A DNA stretch of 64,000 nt from Thiohalocapsa marina (GCF_008632335.1 NZ_VWXX01000004.1:209086-273085); one strand, 5' to 3'; positions 36,312-45,412 are shown, counted from the first letter of the stretch. Numbers and translations are program-made. Notes: a model not told the origin generated them from the letters alone.

Positions 36312-37355
36312 TCACCAGTGTCGTCGCTTGTAATCCAGCGCCCGCAGAAGGTCACGGGGAGAGTCGTTGAGCCAGAGACCGAACAGCAGTCCCGCCCGCA
36401 GCGGGCTGCGCCGGAACAGTTGATCCGGCTGGCGATCAAGCCAGAAGCGCCAATAGCGTCTACGCAGCGGATCGACCCGCAGCGCGTTCATGAAGGACAG
36501 CGGGATCAACGCATCCGGCCCAGAAGAAAACAGATGGTTAACGCGGATCGCCGTCGCGAAGGCCGCATTGGCCAGGCCGAGGCGGCGCGCATCATCGGCA
36601 AGGCGCGGCCAGTCGACCGGCTCTCGACTGCGCCGCACCTGCAACGCAATGTCCAGCATCCGCACCAGACGCGCCGCCAGATACTCCGTCACCGCGGGAT
36701 GGATCAGGCTGAGCAGCAATTCGTCATGCGCCGACAGACAGGGGTAGCCATCGATACGGCATCGACGGCCAAGCCAGCGTTCGGCGGGATTATGGCGCAG
36801 CCGGCCCTTGCTCATGGGGGCGTTGTGCAGGTCGATCTCAACGCCGCGCACGGTCAACGCACGTTCGTGACCTTGCACAGACCCCGCAATGGGCCGCGCG
36901 CCGGCGGCACGCAGCGCGGCCACCGCGGCATCCAGGTCTTGCGGACGCACCAGCAGGTCGATGTCCGCCGCAAGACGCATCCACGGGTACTCATAGACCG
37001 AACGCGCCAGCGCAAAACCCTTGATGAAGGCCCAGGGACCGCCCCAGGCGTCGAGGGCATCCCTGACAGCCGCGCCGGCAATCTTGAGCCGCAGGGATCG
37101 GCCGACGCAGTTCAGGCGTTGGGCGCGCCAGGCCGGATCCGGCAGCGGGTCATGATCGCGGTCGGGCTCGCGCAATCGGAGGCCCGTCGCCAGACCGGCA
37201 AGCACGGGCAGCAGGCCCTCTGCGTCCAGCCATCGCCCGTGGGTGGGCAGATCCGGCAGCGACGCCACATTATGCGGATGCCGTGCCGATTGGGCTTCGG
37301 ACTCGAGCCAGTCCCGCAGCAGGCCGAGGGTTTGTTCCACGCCAGTCTTGTTCAT
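36312..37355 (-). CDS. PF14907-type nucleotidyltransferase family protein
   Basis: About 347 residues from the ATG at 37355; ATG 37373 and GTG 37379 are alternatives. The motif KGFALARSVYEYPWMRLAAD IDLLV places it with the uncharacterised nucleotidyltransferases (NTP_transf_5): the aspartates in ADIDLLV are the likely metal ligands, and the strand VEIDLHN supplies the third acid. Members accompany HprK-like kinases and PqqD-like proteins in phosphorylated lasso-peptide clusters such as paeninodin. Here it is at one edge of such a locus, separated from the kinase by glycosyltransferase genes. Confidence 0.82.
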   Translation of the reverse strand: MNKTGVEQTLGLLRDWLESEAQSARHPHNVASLPDLPTHGRWLDAEGLLPVLAGLATGLRLREPDRDHDPLPDPAWRAQRLNCVGRSLRLKIAGAAVRDALDAWGGPWAFIKGFALARSVYEYPWMRLAADIDLLVRPQDLDAAVAALRAAGARPIAGSVQGHERALTVRGVEIDLHNAPMSKGRLRHNPAERWLGRRCRIDGYPCLSAHDELLLSLIHPAVTEYLAARLVRMLDIALQVRRSREPVDWPRLADDARRLGLANAAFATAIRVNHLFSSGPDALIPLSFMNALRVDPLRRRYWRFWLDRQPDQLFRRSPLRAGLLFGLWLNDSPRDLLRALDYKRRHW

Positions 37356-37568
37356 TCTGCGATCATCGCGCATCCCCACTGTCCATGAAACACCGACTTG
37401 ACAAACCAGAGGCCGCTTTCCAGACTAAACACTATCAACCGATGGCCACACTCTGCCTCGACGTTCCGATACTGACCGGCAAGACGGAAACAGGCGCCAC
37501 GGCGATATGACCAGCCGCGCGGCAGCGCTCCCAGATCGCTTACCAGATCGCTTATAAGGACACGACCG

Positions 37569-38192
37569 ATGACATCGCCCCAGCCGAACGAAGACAATGC
37601 CCTCCAAGTTGAGCATGTCGGCCGCCGTCGACTCCTGAAGGCCCTGGCTGCCGGCGGCGTCGGCGCCGCGCTGCTGCCGAAGGAATGGACCAGGCCCATC
37701 GTCGACAGCATGCTGCTGCCGGCCCATGCGCAGGGTAGCGTCGGCTCCCTCACCGGAACTTACACCAATTTAATCAACGGCAACGGTGTCGGCGCAGCGC
37801 AATCGCCAAGTGTGTTTGAACGGCTTGCCAATGCGTTCATTCCCGCTGCGCACGCAGTTGTTGTTGAATGCATCCCCAACACAATCCCGTGCGCGGTCAT
37901 GCGGGTTTTTGACAACAATTTTGTCCGAGTCGCAATGCGCGCAGTCGATAACACGGTGGGACACGGCTCTTCCAACGTGAACCCCGTGAATGGCCAGATT
38001 CCAGAATTTGACGTTTTCTATGGTAATCCGACACCAAATGTTATCGCCACGTTCTCAAACTGCGTCGTAGGCGGAGGCAGCATCTCTGGACAGGTAAACT
38101 ACGATTATAACTCCTTGTACTGCAACTCAGGCTTCACACTCAACCGTTACGACGTCGACCCGAACGCGAACGTCAGCTGTTCGGTTACATAA
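37569..38192 (+). CDS. Tat-leader secreted protein, candidate substrate of the locus
   Basis: 207 residues; the ATG at 37569 follows AAGGACA. The leader has an arginine triplet (residues 19-21, GRRRLLKALAAGGVGAALLP), then KEWTRPIVDSMLLPAHAQ, with likely cleavage near residues 54-55. This leader type, with LPxEWTxPxVDSxLLPAHAQ, recurs ahead of unrelated bodies in other proteobacteria as I recall. The mature part has five cysteines (VECIPNTIPCA, SNCVV, LYCNSG, VSCSVT) and no recognised domain. From about 37760 the DNA becomes clearly AT-richer and uses less biased codons than the leader. Confidence 0.75.
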   Translation: MTSPQPNEDNALQVEHVGRRRLLKALAAGGVGAALLPKEWTRPIVDSMLLPAHAQGSVGSLTGTYTNLINGNGVGAAQSPSVFERLANAFIPAAHAVVVECIPNTIPCAVMRVFDNNFVRVAMRAVDNTVGHGSSNVNPVNGQIPEFDVFYGNPTPNVIATFSNCVVGGGSISGQVNYDYNSLYCNSGFTLNRYDVDPNANVSCSVT

Positions 38193-38228
38193 CATCCACT
38201 CACAGAAGAACACAAAAGAAGACCGTTT

Positions 38229-38873
38229 CTAAAACTCCGTCACCCCCTGGTGCCGCGTCGGCACCTCGGGGTCGCAGAGGATCTGGAACCCCATCTCCCG
38301 CAGTCGGTGACAGATCCAGAAGTCCTCCGACAGATAGGTCCCGCCGACCACCCCCACCCGAAACACATCGTATTGTACCGCCGCCAAGGGGGTGCCCCGG
38401 CTGTGCTGCGGCCGGTAAACACGGCCCTCGGCAATGGCCTCTGCCACCAGCGCATCCACCGCCGCGCGCGACAGCATCAGCGCCGCAGTCCCCACATGCA
38501 CGACGCTATGCAACGGCCCTCGCTCTCCCAGGCAGGGACCAACATTGAAGATCTTCTCGCCGCGCGCATTAAAACCCTTCAGCGCCACTGGCGCCGAGAC
38601 CACGTCCGCCCCATGGCCCAGGAGTCGCTTCAGGCCCCAGGCTGGCAGAAAGACATCCCCGTCCAGAAACAGCAGATGGCTGAACTGCTGATCCGCATGG
38701 AACTGCGACAGGATGGCATTGCGCGCCCGCGTGATCAGGCTCTCATTGCCAATGGTGGACAGCGTAAAGCGGATGCCGGCGCGGAAATAGTCGGCGATGG
38801 ATGACAAGTAGTCCACGTGTACCATGCCGCCGTAGGCGGGGGTACCGATGAGAACGTGCTGGTTTTCAGGCAT
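38229..38873 (-). CDS. Glycosyltransferase-like protein (GT-A fold)
   Basis: About 214 residues from the ATG at 38873 (MPENQHVLIGTPAYGGMVHV); an upstream in-frame start at 38906 is possible. It resembles small GT2/Anp1-like enzymes: VLIGTPAYGG at the first strand, then TRARNAILSQF and the DxD-type acidic motif HLLFLDGDVFLP. The later GGTYLSEDFWICHRLREMGF fits the acceptor-side acidic motif (ED). The donor and acceptor are unknown. It is the first of three minus-strand genes running towards the Tat-leader gene. Confidence 0.75.
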   Translation of the reverse strand: MPENQHVLIGTPAYGGMVHVDYLSSIADYFRAGIRFTLSTIGNESLITRARNAILSQFHADQQFSHLLFLDGDVFLPAWGLKRLLGHGADVVSAPVALKGFNARGEKIFNVGPCLGERGPLHSVVHVGTAALMLSRAAVDALVAEAIAEGRVYRPQHSRGTPLAAVQYDVFRVGVVGGTYLSEDFWICHRLREMGFQILCDPEVPTRHQGVTEF

Positions 38874-38942
38874 GGCAGGAGATCGACGATCTCGGGGTTG
38901 AAGCAAAAAGTTGGAAATCGGATTCGGGAGACTGAGCAGGCA

Positions 38943-39767
38943 CTAGGATACGGGGTGCTGAAGCAGTCCGCCCAGGGGGTCCAGCCGCTCGTATTTGCCC
39001 GGATTGCCAGTCAACTGGCGCTGCACCTCGCATAGAAAACGAAAACGCTCTGGCTGCATGGCGGCAAGTTCCCGCAACAGGGCCAGATTGTTGGCGTAGT
39101 GCGGCGAACCATAGGTCGTCTCGGCCGGGCGCTGATGCCACAGATGCAGCGCGTTGTGCTGGTGCAGTTCGGCAATATCTGCCGTGGTGCGCTGCAGACG
39201 CAGTGACATGGCATCGTCCTCGGCGCCCCAGCCAAGGAAACGCTCGTCGAAGCCGCCCATGTGGCGCAAGAGATCCCGGCGCAGCATGAAGGCGCCACCG
39301 CAAAAACACAGCGACTCATGGCCGGCCCGCTGGCGGCTGGCATCGTCGCGCTCGAAACACGGCGGCCGGGTCTGTTGCAGCAGCCCATCGCTCTCCGCCT
39401 GGCTCAGATCAGCCAGCGCACCATAGGGGTTCACCGCCAGCATCCGTCGGCTGCAGAGCATGGCCGCGGCCTGCAGGGCCTGGGTCGGTACCAGCAGATC
39501 GGCATCACAGAAAAACAGGACATCGCCACGCGCGGCCCGGACGCCCACGTTAAAACCCCAGGGCCTGTTGAACGGACCGGGGTTCACCACGAACAGGCGC
39601 TTGATGCCCTCCGGCAGCGCCTCGCTCTCGAGGACCGGAGCCTGATCCTGCTCAACCAGCACGAACTCCCAGTCCAGCTGCCGCCGGTACCAGGCCAGCA
39701 CAAAGGCCAGATTGTCCAACCGGCGCGGGTCGCCGGCGCGGAAGGTGGTGATGAAGGTAACAGCCAT
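38943..39767 (-). CDS. Glycosyltransferase family 2 / galactosyltransferase-like
   Basis: 274 residues. The GT-A fold is clear: FITTFRAGDPRRLDNLAFVL, FNVGVRAARGDVLFFCDADL with the DxD motif, and FGGAF-like CGGAFMLRRDLLRHMGGFDE. FLGWGAEDDAMSLRLQ is the galactosyltransferase C-terminal type motif. It should transfer a sugar from a nucleotide donor in the cytoplasm. It lies between the HprK-like kinase and the smaller glycosyltransferase, with short gaps that suggest one transcript. Confidence 0.85.
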   Translation of the reverse strand: MAVTFITTFRAGDPRRLDNLAFVLAWYRRQLDWEFVLVEQDQAPVLESEALPEGIKRLFVVNPGPFNRPWGFNVGVRAARGDVLFFCDADLLVPTQALQAAAMLCSRRMLAVNPYGALADLSQAESDGLLQQTRPPCFERDDASRQRAGHESLCFCGGAFMLRRDLLRHMGGFDERFLGWGAEDDAMSLRLQRTTADIAELHQHNALHLWHQRPAETTYGSPHYANNLALLRELAAMQPERFRFLCEVQRQLTGNPGKYERLDPLGGLLQHPVS

Positions 39768-39800
39768 GATCGTCCTGTGTCGTCGCCCGCCCGTGCGCCC

Positions 39801-40643
39801 TTATTCTTGTCCCCGCCGGGCAAGCTCGTCCGCGAGCCACCCGATGACCTGAGACGGGTGACTGTAAAAGACGGCATATCCCTGTGCCTGTCGCGCCAGG
39901 TCAAGCAGGCGCGGCAGGCCGCGCCGAGGCAGATTGCGGGCGTTGAGCAGCGTGGCCGTCAGCGCCACGGCACAGCGCGCCGGGCTCATCGGCTCGACAG
40001 TGAATTCATCGCCACCGACAAAACGCGGAAACAGCATCAGCGTGGCCAGGGCGGGTGTCGGCTCGGTGTCCTCGCAGGGCAGCAGGGTGATCGGGCCGCT
40101 ACGCAGGGCCTGAGGCATTTGACGCTCGAGCCAGCCCAGGCCCTGCACGGCGGACGCGCCACGTTGCTTGAGATTCAGCGGGCGCGCGAGCCCATGCAAC
40201 ATTCCCCGGTCATCCACGGCCACCAGCTCGTCAGTCAGAAACCGGTAACCGTGCTCGATCATCCACGCCGACAGGGTTGTCTTGCCGCTGCCGCTGCGGG
40301 CCGCCATCAGGATGCCTTGCTCGCCCCTCGCAAGGGCGGCGGCATGCAGCATCAGGTGCTGGTCCTCGCCATTGGACAAGCCGTGCAACAGCGCCTGGCA
40401 GAGCACATGCGGCAGCTGCGCCTCGTCCAGCACCTGCGGCATGGACGGGCCGCCCCCTTCGATGCGGTAGCCCCCCGGCTCCCGGTGCACTCGAATCTGA
40501 TGGGCGGCAGAGCCGCCGACCGGGCAAAGATGGCCCGCAAACAGCGTCTGCAGCGCCTCGATCGGCGCACGACAGTCTGCCTGGACCGCAACGTGCCGGT
40601 TCGCAAGACGAATGCCGATCAGGTTCTGCTCGGACTCAGACAA
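39801..40643 (-). CDS. HprK-related kinase A
   Basis: 280 residues. The C-terminal half of HPr kinase is recognisable: MLHAAALARGEQGILMAARSG, P-loop SGSGKTTL (residues 117-124) and FLTDELVAV with the acidic pair Asp138/Glu139. It lacks the HPr-binding signature and does not sit with PTS genes. Related proteins (the HprK-rel-A group, and the lasso-peptide kinases) modify peptides by phosphorylation. The start overlaps the PqqD-like gene by 8 bp, so the two are coupled. The true substrate is unknown. Confidence 0.88.
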   Translation of the reverse strand: MSESEQNLIGIRLANRHVAVQADCRAPIEALQTLFAGHLCPVGGSAAHQIRVHREPGGYRIEGGGPSMPQVLDEAQLPHVLCQALLHGLSNGEDQHLMLHAAALARGEQGILMAARSGSGKTTLSAWMIEHGYRFLTDELVAVDDRGMLHGLARPLNLKQRGASAVQGLGWLERQMPQALRSGPITLLPCEDTEPTPALATLMLFPRFVGGDEFTVEPMSPARCAVALTATLLNARNLPRRGLPRLLDLARQAQGYAVFYSHPSQVIGWLADELARRGQE

Positions 40644-40911
40644 CCGTCACCAGCTCTCTGGTCATGAGCATGCCCAGGGCGTCGCGCACCTGCTGTTCGA
40701 TGTCATCCTCAACCTCGGGATAAGCATCACGGATCAGCTCGACCATGTCGGCGCCAGTGCGCTGCCCGTCGCATAGTTGCCAGATGATGCGTGCGGTTTC
40801 GCTGAGGTAGACGGTATCCTCACGCTCTGGCACGTAGGCGAGCAGATCGCCGCCGGCGTCTTCGAGTTCCAGGTCAGGGCGCGCCTGGTATCGCGCATTC
40901 AGGTCACTCAT
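40636..40911 (-). CDS. PqqD-like peptide-recognition protein
   Basis: 91 residues with the winged-helix layout of PqqD/RRE domains: three short strands (YQARPDLELEDAGGDLLAYV, then DTVYLSE), then helices TARIIWQLCDGQRTGADMVE and VEDDIEQQVRDALGMLMTRE. Such proteins bind leader peptides and hand them to modifying enzymes. It is the first gene of the minus-strand operon PqqD-kinase-GT-GT and overlaps the kinase start by 8 bp. A divergent promoter region separates it from the large glycosyltransferase gene. Confidence 0.9.
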   Translation of the reverse strand: MSDLNARYQARPDLELEDAGGDLLAYVPEREDTVYLSETARIIWQLCDGQRTGADMVELIRDAYPEVEDDIEQQVRDALGMLMTRELVTVV

Positions 40912-40991
40912 GCTCGTTCGCCTGTCTGGTGGGAGAACAGTGAATGGATGTTGCGAATGGTACCATTGCCCCGGAAGGAGAGGGGTCGGAT

Positions 40992-43448
40992 ATGGGCCGG
41001 ATGCAGCGCCTGTCCGGCGGCAGCTTCATCGCAAATCAGGGCCAACAGATGATACCCCGGATCATACATCAGACATGGAAAACGAACCGTGTTCAACAAG
41101 GCATGCTACCGCTGCAGGCGAGCTGGAAAAGGCACCACGGCCACTGGGAGTACCGGTTCTGGACCGATGCCGACAATCTGGCCTTTCTGACGGCCCACTA
41201 CCCCGAATTTCTGCCCATCTACCAGGGCTATGCCAGCCCGATCTGCCGGGCGGACGCAATCCGGTATTTCCTGCTGTACCACTTCGGGGGGTTGTACGCC
41301 GACCTGGACTTCGAATGCCTGCGGCCGTTCGATGCGCTGCTGGAGGGCAAGGGCGTGGTCCTGGGTCTGGAGCCGGACGCACACTTGGGGCAACACAAAC
41401 ACTTCGAACACGACCGCATCGTCTGCAACGCCCTCATGGCTTCCCGGCCCGGCCATCCGTTCTGGCGGTTCGTCATCGATCTTCTCAAGGACACCAGCCG
41501 TCACCCGGGCCCACTGGATGCGACAGGACCCTACCTCCTGACCCGTGCCGTCGCCGAGTACCGCGGCGAAGATGCACCCGAGCTCCTCTCCGCTTCGGTT
41601 CTCTACCCGATCACATCCGACCAAAGCACCGAGGGGCAGCTGTTTGATCTGAAATTTTTTCTGCAGGCCGTCGAGAACGCCCACGCCATGCACCACTGGG
41701 CCGGCACCTGGTGGCGCACGGAGAGGGTCCCGGATACCTTCGCCACCGCCGTCGCGCAGGTGCAACTGGTCGATCACGGGATGCCTGCCGGCGCGCTGGC
41801 CCTGCAGTTGCGCACGACAACGGCGGATCTTGATGCCTGGCCAACCGTCTCCTGCCTGATGGTCACCGGATCACGCCCCGCCCAGGCCCGGCTCGCCATC
41901 GCCGCCTTCTGTGCCCAGACCTACCCCAACAAGGAACTGGTGATTCTGGATGACGGCGCAGACGACACCCTGGCCGAACATGTTCAAGCACTGGCCGATG
42001 CGCGGGTCCGACACATCCGCGTACCCGCATCCGCCCGGACCCTTGGCGCACTGCGCAACCAGGCCGTCGCCCTGGCCAGTGGGGAATACATCTGTCAGTG
42101 GGATGACGACGACCTGTACGACCCTGCGCGCCTCTCGACGCAGATGGCCGTGCTGCGCGCGACGGCCTCAACCGCCTGCCTGCTCAGTCGCTGGCTGGTG
42201 TGGTGGCCGGCACAGCAACGGCTTGCTGTCTCGCCGTCACGCCCCTGGGAAGGCTCGCTGTTATGCGCCAAGGCCGCCCTGCCTACCTATGCCGATCTTG
42301 CCCGGGGCGAAGATACGCCGGTCATCGACACCCTGCTGCAGTCGCAGCGCGTTGCGCTGCTGGACCAGGCCCGGCTCTACCTGTACGTCCGCCACGAGCG
42401 TAACGCCTTTGGAGCCGCCCATTCCGAGCAGATCTGGGAAGCCGCGTCGCTGCAGGTGCCACCAGATCGCTACGACACCGTGCTGGACGAACTGGGCAAG
42501 CGCGTGGATATCGCAAACTATCTGCAAGCCCTCGACGGCCCCGAACCCGATCCCGTGGCTGCGGCACCCGTGGGTATCGCATCCGCGCAACCGGCTGAAG
42601 CCGCGGCGCCAGCGAAGTCGACCGTCGATGCCCCCGACATCCCTGGACAACCGAGACCCCTCCGACTGCGACCTGACGAATGCCCGTCGGTCCTGGTGCT
42701 GACGCCGGTCAGAAATGTCGCCGCCCTGCTGCCCGGCTTTTTCGAGCAATTGCTCGCGCTGGAGTATCCCCAGGACCGCCTTAGCCTCGCCTTCATTGAC
42801 GGCGCGAGCGACGACAACACCCTCCCGGAGCTGCATGCGCTCTGCCAACAGCACGGGCCGCGGTTCGCCCGCACCAACGTCATCAGCGCGGACTACGGCT
42901 TCCAGTTCATCACCAACCGCAAGGCGCCGGAGCACCAATTCGAACGCAGGGCCATCCTGGCCCGTAGCCGCAATGAACTTTTCCGTCGCGCCTTTCAGGG
43001 CGAGACCTGGATCCTGTGGCTCGACGCGGATGTTGTTGCTTACCCCGCGGACGTGCTCATGCAGCTGCTGCGCTACGGCAAACGGGTCATCACGCCCCAC
43101 TGCGTGCTGGCCCCGGGCGGACCCAGTTACGACCTGAACAGTTTCCGCTTCAAGCCCAACGCGGCGGCGCAGGCCTGGGAGGTTACCCTCGACGGCATCA
43201 TGCAGCCTCCGCGGGGCCTTGGCCGGCAGTATCTCGAGGATTTTCGTGGCCAGGAACTGGTCGAACTCAGCGCCGTGGGCGGAACCATGCTGCTTGTTGA
43301 TGCCCGCATTCACCAGGCGGGGTTCCTCTTCCCTGACTACAGCTACCGCGGCCTGATCGAAACCGAGGGCTTCGCCGCCCGCTGTCGCGACAGCGGCATC
43401 GCGAGCTGGGGACTGCCTGATCTGGAAATCGTTCATGCCACCCCCTGA
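40992..43448 (+). CDS. Triple-domain glycosyltransferase (GT32-like, GT2-like, Anp1-like)
   Basis: 818 residues from the ATG at 40992, chosen for the AAGGAGAGGGG before it; ATGs at 40944 and 41049 are alternatives. Domain 1 (about 20-250) begins MIPRIIHQTWKTN and has the DxD motif YADLDFE (GT32, OCH1-like). Domain 2 (about 290-500) is GT2-like with SCLMVTGSRPAQARLAI and CQWDDDDLYDP. Domain 3 (about 545-818) is Anp1-like with LVLTPVRNVAALLPGF and ILWLDADVVAYP. One chain may thus add several sugars in sequence. Divergent from the PqqD-kinase operon. Confidence 0.85.
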   Translation: MGRMQRLSGGSFIANQGQQMIPRIIHQTWKTNRVQQGMLPLQASWKRHHGHWEYRFWTDADNLAFLTAHYPEFLPIYQGYASPICRADAIRYFLLYHFGGLYADLDFECLRPFDALLEGKGVVLGLEPDAHLGQHKHFEHDRIVCNALMASRPGHPFWRFVIDLLKDTSRHPGPLDATGPYLLTRAVAEYRGEDAPELLSASVLYPITSDQSTEGQLFDLKFFLQAVENAHAMHHWAGTWWRTERVPDTFATAVAQVQLVDHGMPAGALALQLRTTTADLDAWPTVSCLMVTGSRPAQARLAIAAFCAQTYPNKELVILDDGADDTLAEHVQALADARVRHIRVPASARTLGALRNQAVALASGEYICQWDDDDLYDPARLSTQMAVLRATASTACLLSRWLVWWPAQQRLAVSPSRPWEGSLLCAKAALPTYADLARGEDTPVIDTLLQSQRVALLDQARLYLYVRHERNAFGAAHSEQIWEAASLQVPPDRYDTVLDELGKRVDIANYLQALDGPEPDPVAAAPVGIASAQPAEAAAPAKSTVDAPDIPGQPRPLRLRPDECPSVLVLTPVRNVAALLPGFFEQLLALEYPQDRLSLAFIDGASDDNTLPELHALCQQHGPRFARTNVISADYGFQFITNRKAPEHQFERRAILARSRNELFRRAFQGETWILWLDADVVAYPADVLMQLLRYGKRVITPHCVLAPGGPSYDLNSFRFKPNAAAQAWEVTLDGIMQPPRGLGRQYLEDFRGQELVELSAVGGTMLLVDARIHQAGFLFPDYSYRGLIETEGFAARCRDSGIASWGLPDLEIVHATP

Positions 43449-43483
43449 CCACCCGGATCACTCCCGCAAGCACACACAACACC

Positions 43484-45412
43484 GTGACCGAAGCCATGAA
43501 ACTGACCCATGTCTGGTGGTCGAAAGGCCTCGGGCTCCTTGCTGACCAGAACGGAGGACTGGACCATGTGTTTGCAGGAACCGAACAGATTCTCGACCCC
43601 GTACAATTGCGACAGCGATACAGAACCGATGGCCGCATCTACTGGGTGAAGCTCGGCTCCCATGGCAAAGCGGGAAAGCACGGAAACCTTGATTTGTTCG
43701 CCCAGGAGGTTATGCCGTTTATCTCCCGGCCGTTCATCCTGATTACCAGCGATGGCGACTCAACCGTTCCGGACGAGATTCCCGACGAGACCCTGCACTC
43801 GATTCTTTCCAGCCCCCACCTGCTCGCCTGGCATACGCAAAATCTAAGAACGCCCAATCCCCATCGCGGGCTTAACGGCGTACCCATTGGGCTGGACCTT
43901 CACACGAACCGGGGCGCAGGAAATGGACACCACCTTCTGCGAGAACTGGAAACGATACGTAATAGTCACCAGGACCGCTACCTGCATCCCATGATTTTCG
44001 CGGATGCCTGCCTGAATCGGAGCTCGCCATCGCGACACCAACTCTGCCCCGTCCTGGCCGATTCGCCACACATTCACATCCCCCCAAACCGCCTGAACCA
44101 GAAGGACTTGTGGCGCGAGTACAAGAAACACAAGTTTGTACTCTCCTTGCAAGGAAATGGCCTGGATTGCCACCGCACATGGGAAGCGCTCTATCTTGGC
44201 GCCTTTGTGCTCTGCCAGCGCAATGGCCTGTCGCATCTTTACGAAGGCCTGCCGGTCTACGAATTCGACGATATTCAGGAGATCCTCGATCCGGCACTCA
44301 TTAGAGATCTGGAGAGCGCATTCTCCACCAGAAAAATCAACCTTGAAGCACGCTTTCTGGATTTCTCCAAATCGCTACGGCAGACCCTCAACAGAAAAAC
44401 ACCTTCACCTCAGGACAACCTTGCGAGCTGCGATCCCCCAAACACGGGACTGACCGAGCCGGCTCGCAATGGAATTGAGCACGGACCAGCAAGTACACGC
44501 AGGAAGAAGATCATCCTCTTCTACAACACCATGTGGGACCAACCCCTGACTTACAACGACGAAGACATTCCCGAAAACTTTATACCGACAACGGACAGAT
44601 ACTACTTTCGGTACGCCGCCGCAGTTGTCTTCCACCTGCCATCGCTGCAGGTGCCCCAGCCGATCAGCAAGAGGGAAGGGCAAATCTGGGTTGCATGGAC
44701 CATGGAATGCTGTGAAGCACACTACCCAAGGATGTGCGACCCTGCTTTTGCGAGCTTATTCGATCTTCGCATGGATTATCATCCCGAATCAGATATCTTT
44801 GTATCTTACATCCCCGATGATCTTCAAAATTTTCACGCAGCTCCAGTTCCGAAATACGGCAAAGAATTCCTGATCAACTCCTTCATCTCCAGCCCTTACA
44901 ACCATAGCGGCAGAGTAGAATATCTCACGAAACTCATGCAATACATGGATGTGCACTGTTATGGAAGACTGTTGCAGAACAGACTGATCCAGCACGACAA
45001 AGGAAGGGTATCGAAACTTGAAACAATCGCAAGATACAAGTTCACCCTTGCCTTTGAAAACGCCATCGCACAAGATTATGTCACGGAAAAATTTTACGAC
45101 CCTTTGACAGCCGGTTCGGTCCCCGTCTACCTCGGCGCCCCAAATATCGATGAGTTCGCGCCGGGAGAGGGATGCTTTATCAATATTGCAGACTTCCCAT
45201 CTCCTCAGGCCCTGGCTGACCACCTGCTACAACTGGCAAACAACCCGACTCGATACAGTCACTATCTTGAATGGAGGCAGAAGCCATTCAGCAAGCCATT
45301 CTCACGCCTCCTGGAGAAACAAAAAGCACCTCCATTCACGCAATTGTGCAGGAAGGTGGAAGAACGACTCCGCCGCCATCAAATTAGGACTGAATTGCAT
45401 TCCGCCCAGTAA
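43484..45412 (+). CDS. Two-domain glycosyltransferase: GT47-like N-terminus fused to GT10 fucosyltransferase
   Basis: 642 residues. The N-terminal half contains KFVLSLQGNGLDCHRTWEAL and LGAFVLCQ, an exostosin/GT47-like donor-site pattern. The C-terminal half carries the alpha-1,3-fucosyltransferase (GT10) motif FTLAFENAIAQDYVTEKFYD followed by PLTAGSVPVYLGAPN (about residues 523-557). Much of the gene is AT-richer than the surroundings, with weaker third-position GC, which suggests recent acquisition. It starts 35 bp after the triple glycosyltransferase on the same strand. Confidence 0.85.
   Translation: MTEAMKLTHVWWSKGLGLLADQNGGLDHVFAGTEQILDPVQLRQRYRTDGRIYWVKLGSHGKAGKHGNLDLFAQEVMPFISRPFILITSDGDSTVPDEIPDETLHSILSSPHLLAWHTQNLRTPNPHRGLNGVPIGLDLHTNRGAGNGHHLLRELETIRNSHQDRYLHPMIFADACLNRSSPSRHQLCPVLADSPHIHIPPNRLNQKDLWREYKKHKFVLSLQGNGLDCHRTWEALYLGAFVLCQRNGLSHLYEGLPVYEFDDIQEILDPALIRDLESAFSTRKINLEARFLDFSKSLRQTLNRKTPSPQDNLASCDPPNTGLTEPARNGIEHGPASTRRKKIILFYNTMWDQPLTYNDEDIPENFIPTTDRYYFRYAAAVVFHLPSLQVPQPISKREGQIWVAWTMECCEAHYPRMCDPAFASLFDLRMDYHPESDIFVSYIPDDLQNFHAAPVPKYGKEFLINSFISSPYNHSGRVEYLTKLMQYMDVHCYGRLLQNRLIQHDKGRVSKLETIARYKFTLAFENAIAQDYVTEKFYDPLTAGSVPVYLGAPNIDEFAPGEGCFINIADFPSPQALADHLLQLANNPTRYSHYLEWRQKPFSKPFSRLLEKQKAPPFTQLCRKVEERLRRHQIRTELHSAQ

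Noticed and set aside
37385..37510. 41-residue open frame between the nucleotidyltransferase and the Tat-leader gene, considered as a RiPP precursor
   Set aside because: No ribosome site before the ATG and no leader-like pattern, and codon bias is not convincing. It could be revisited if homologues show conservation.
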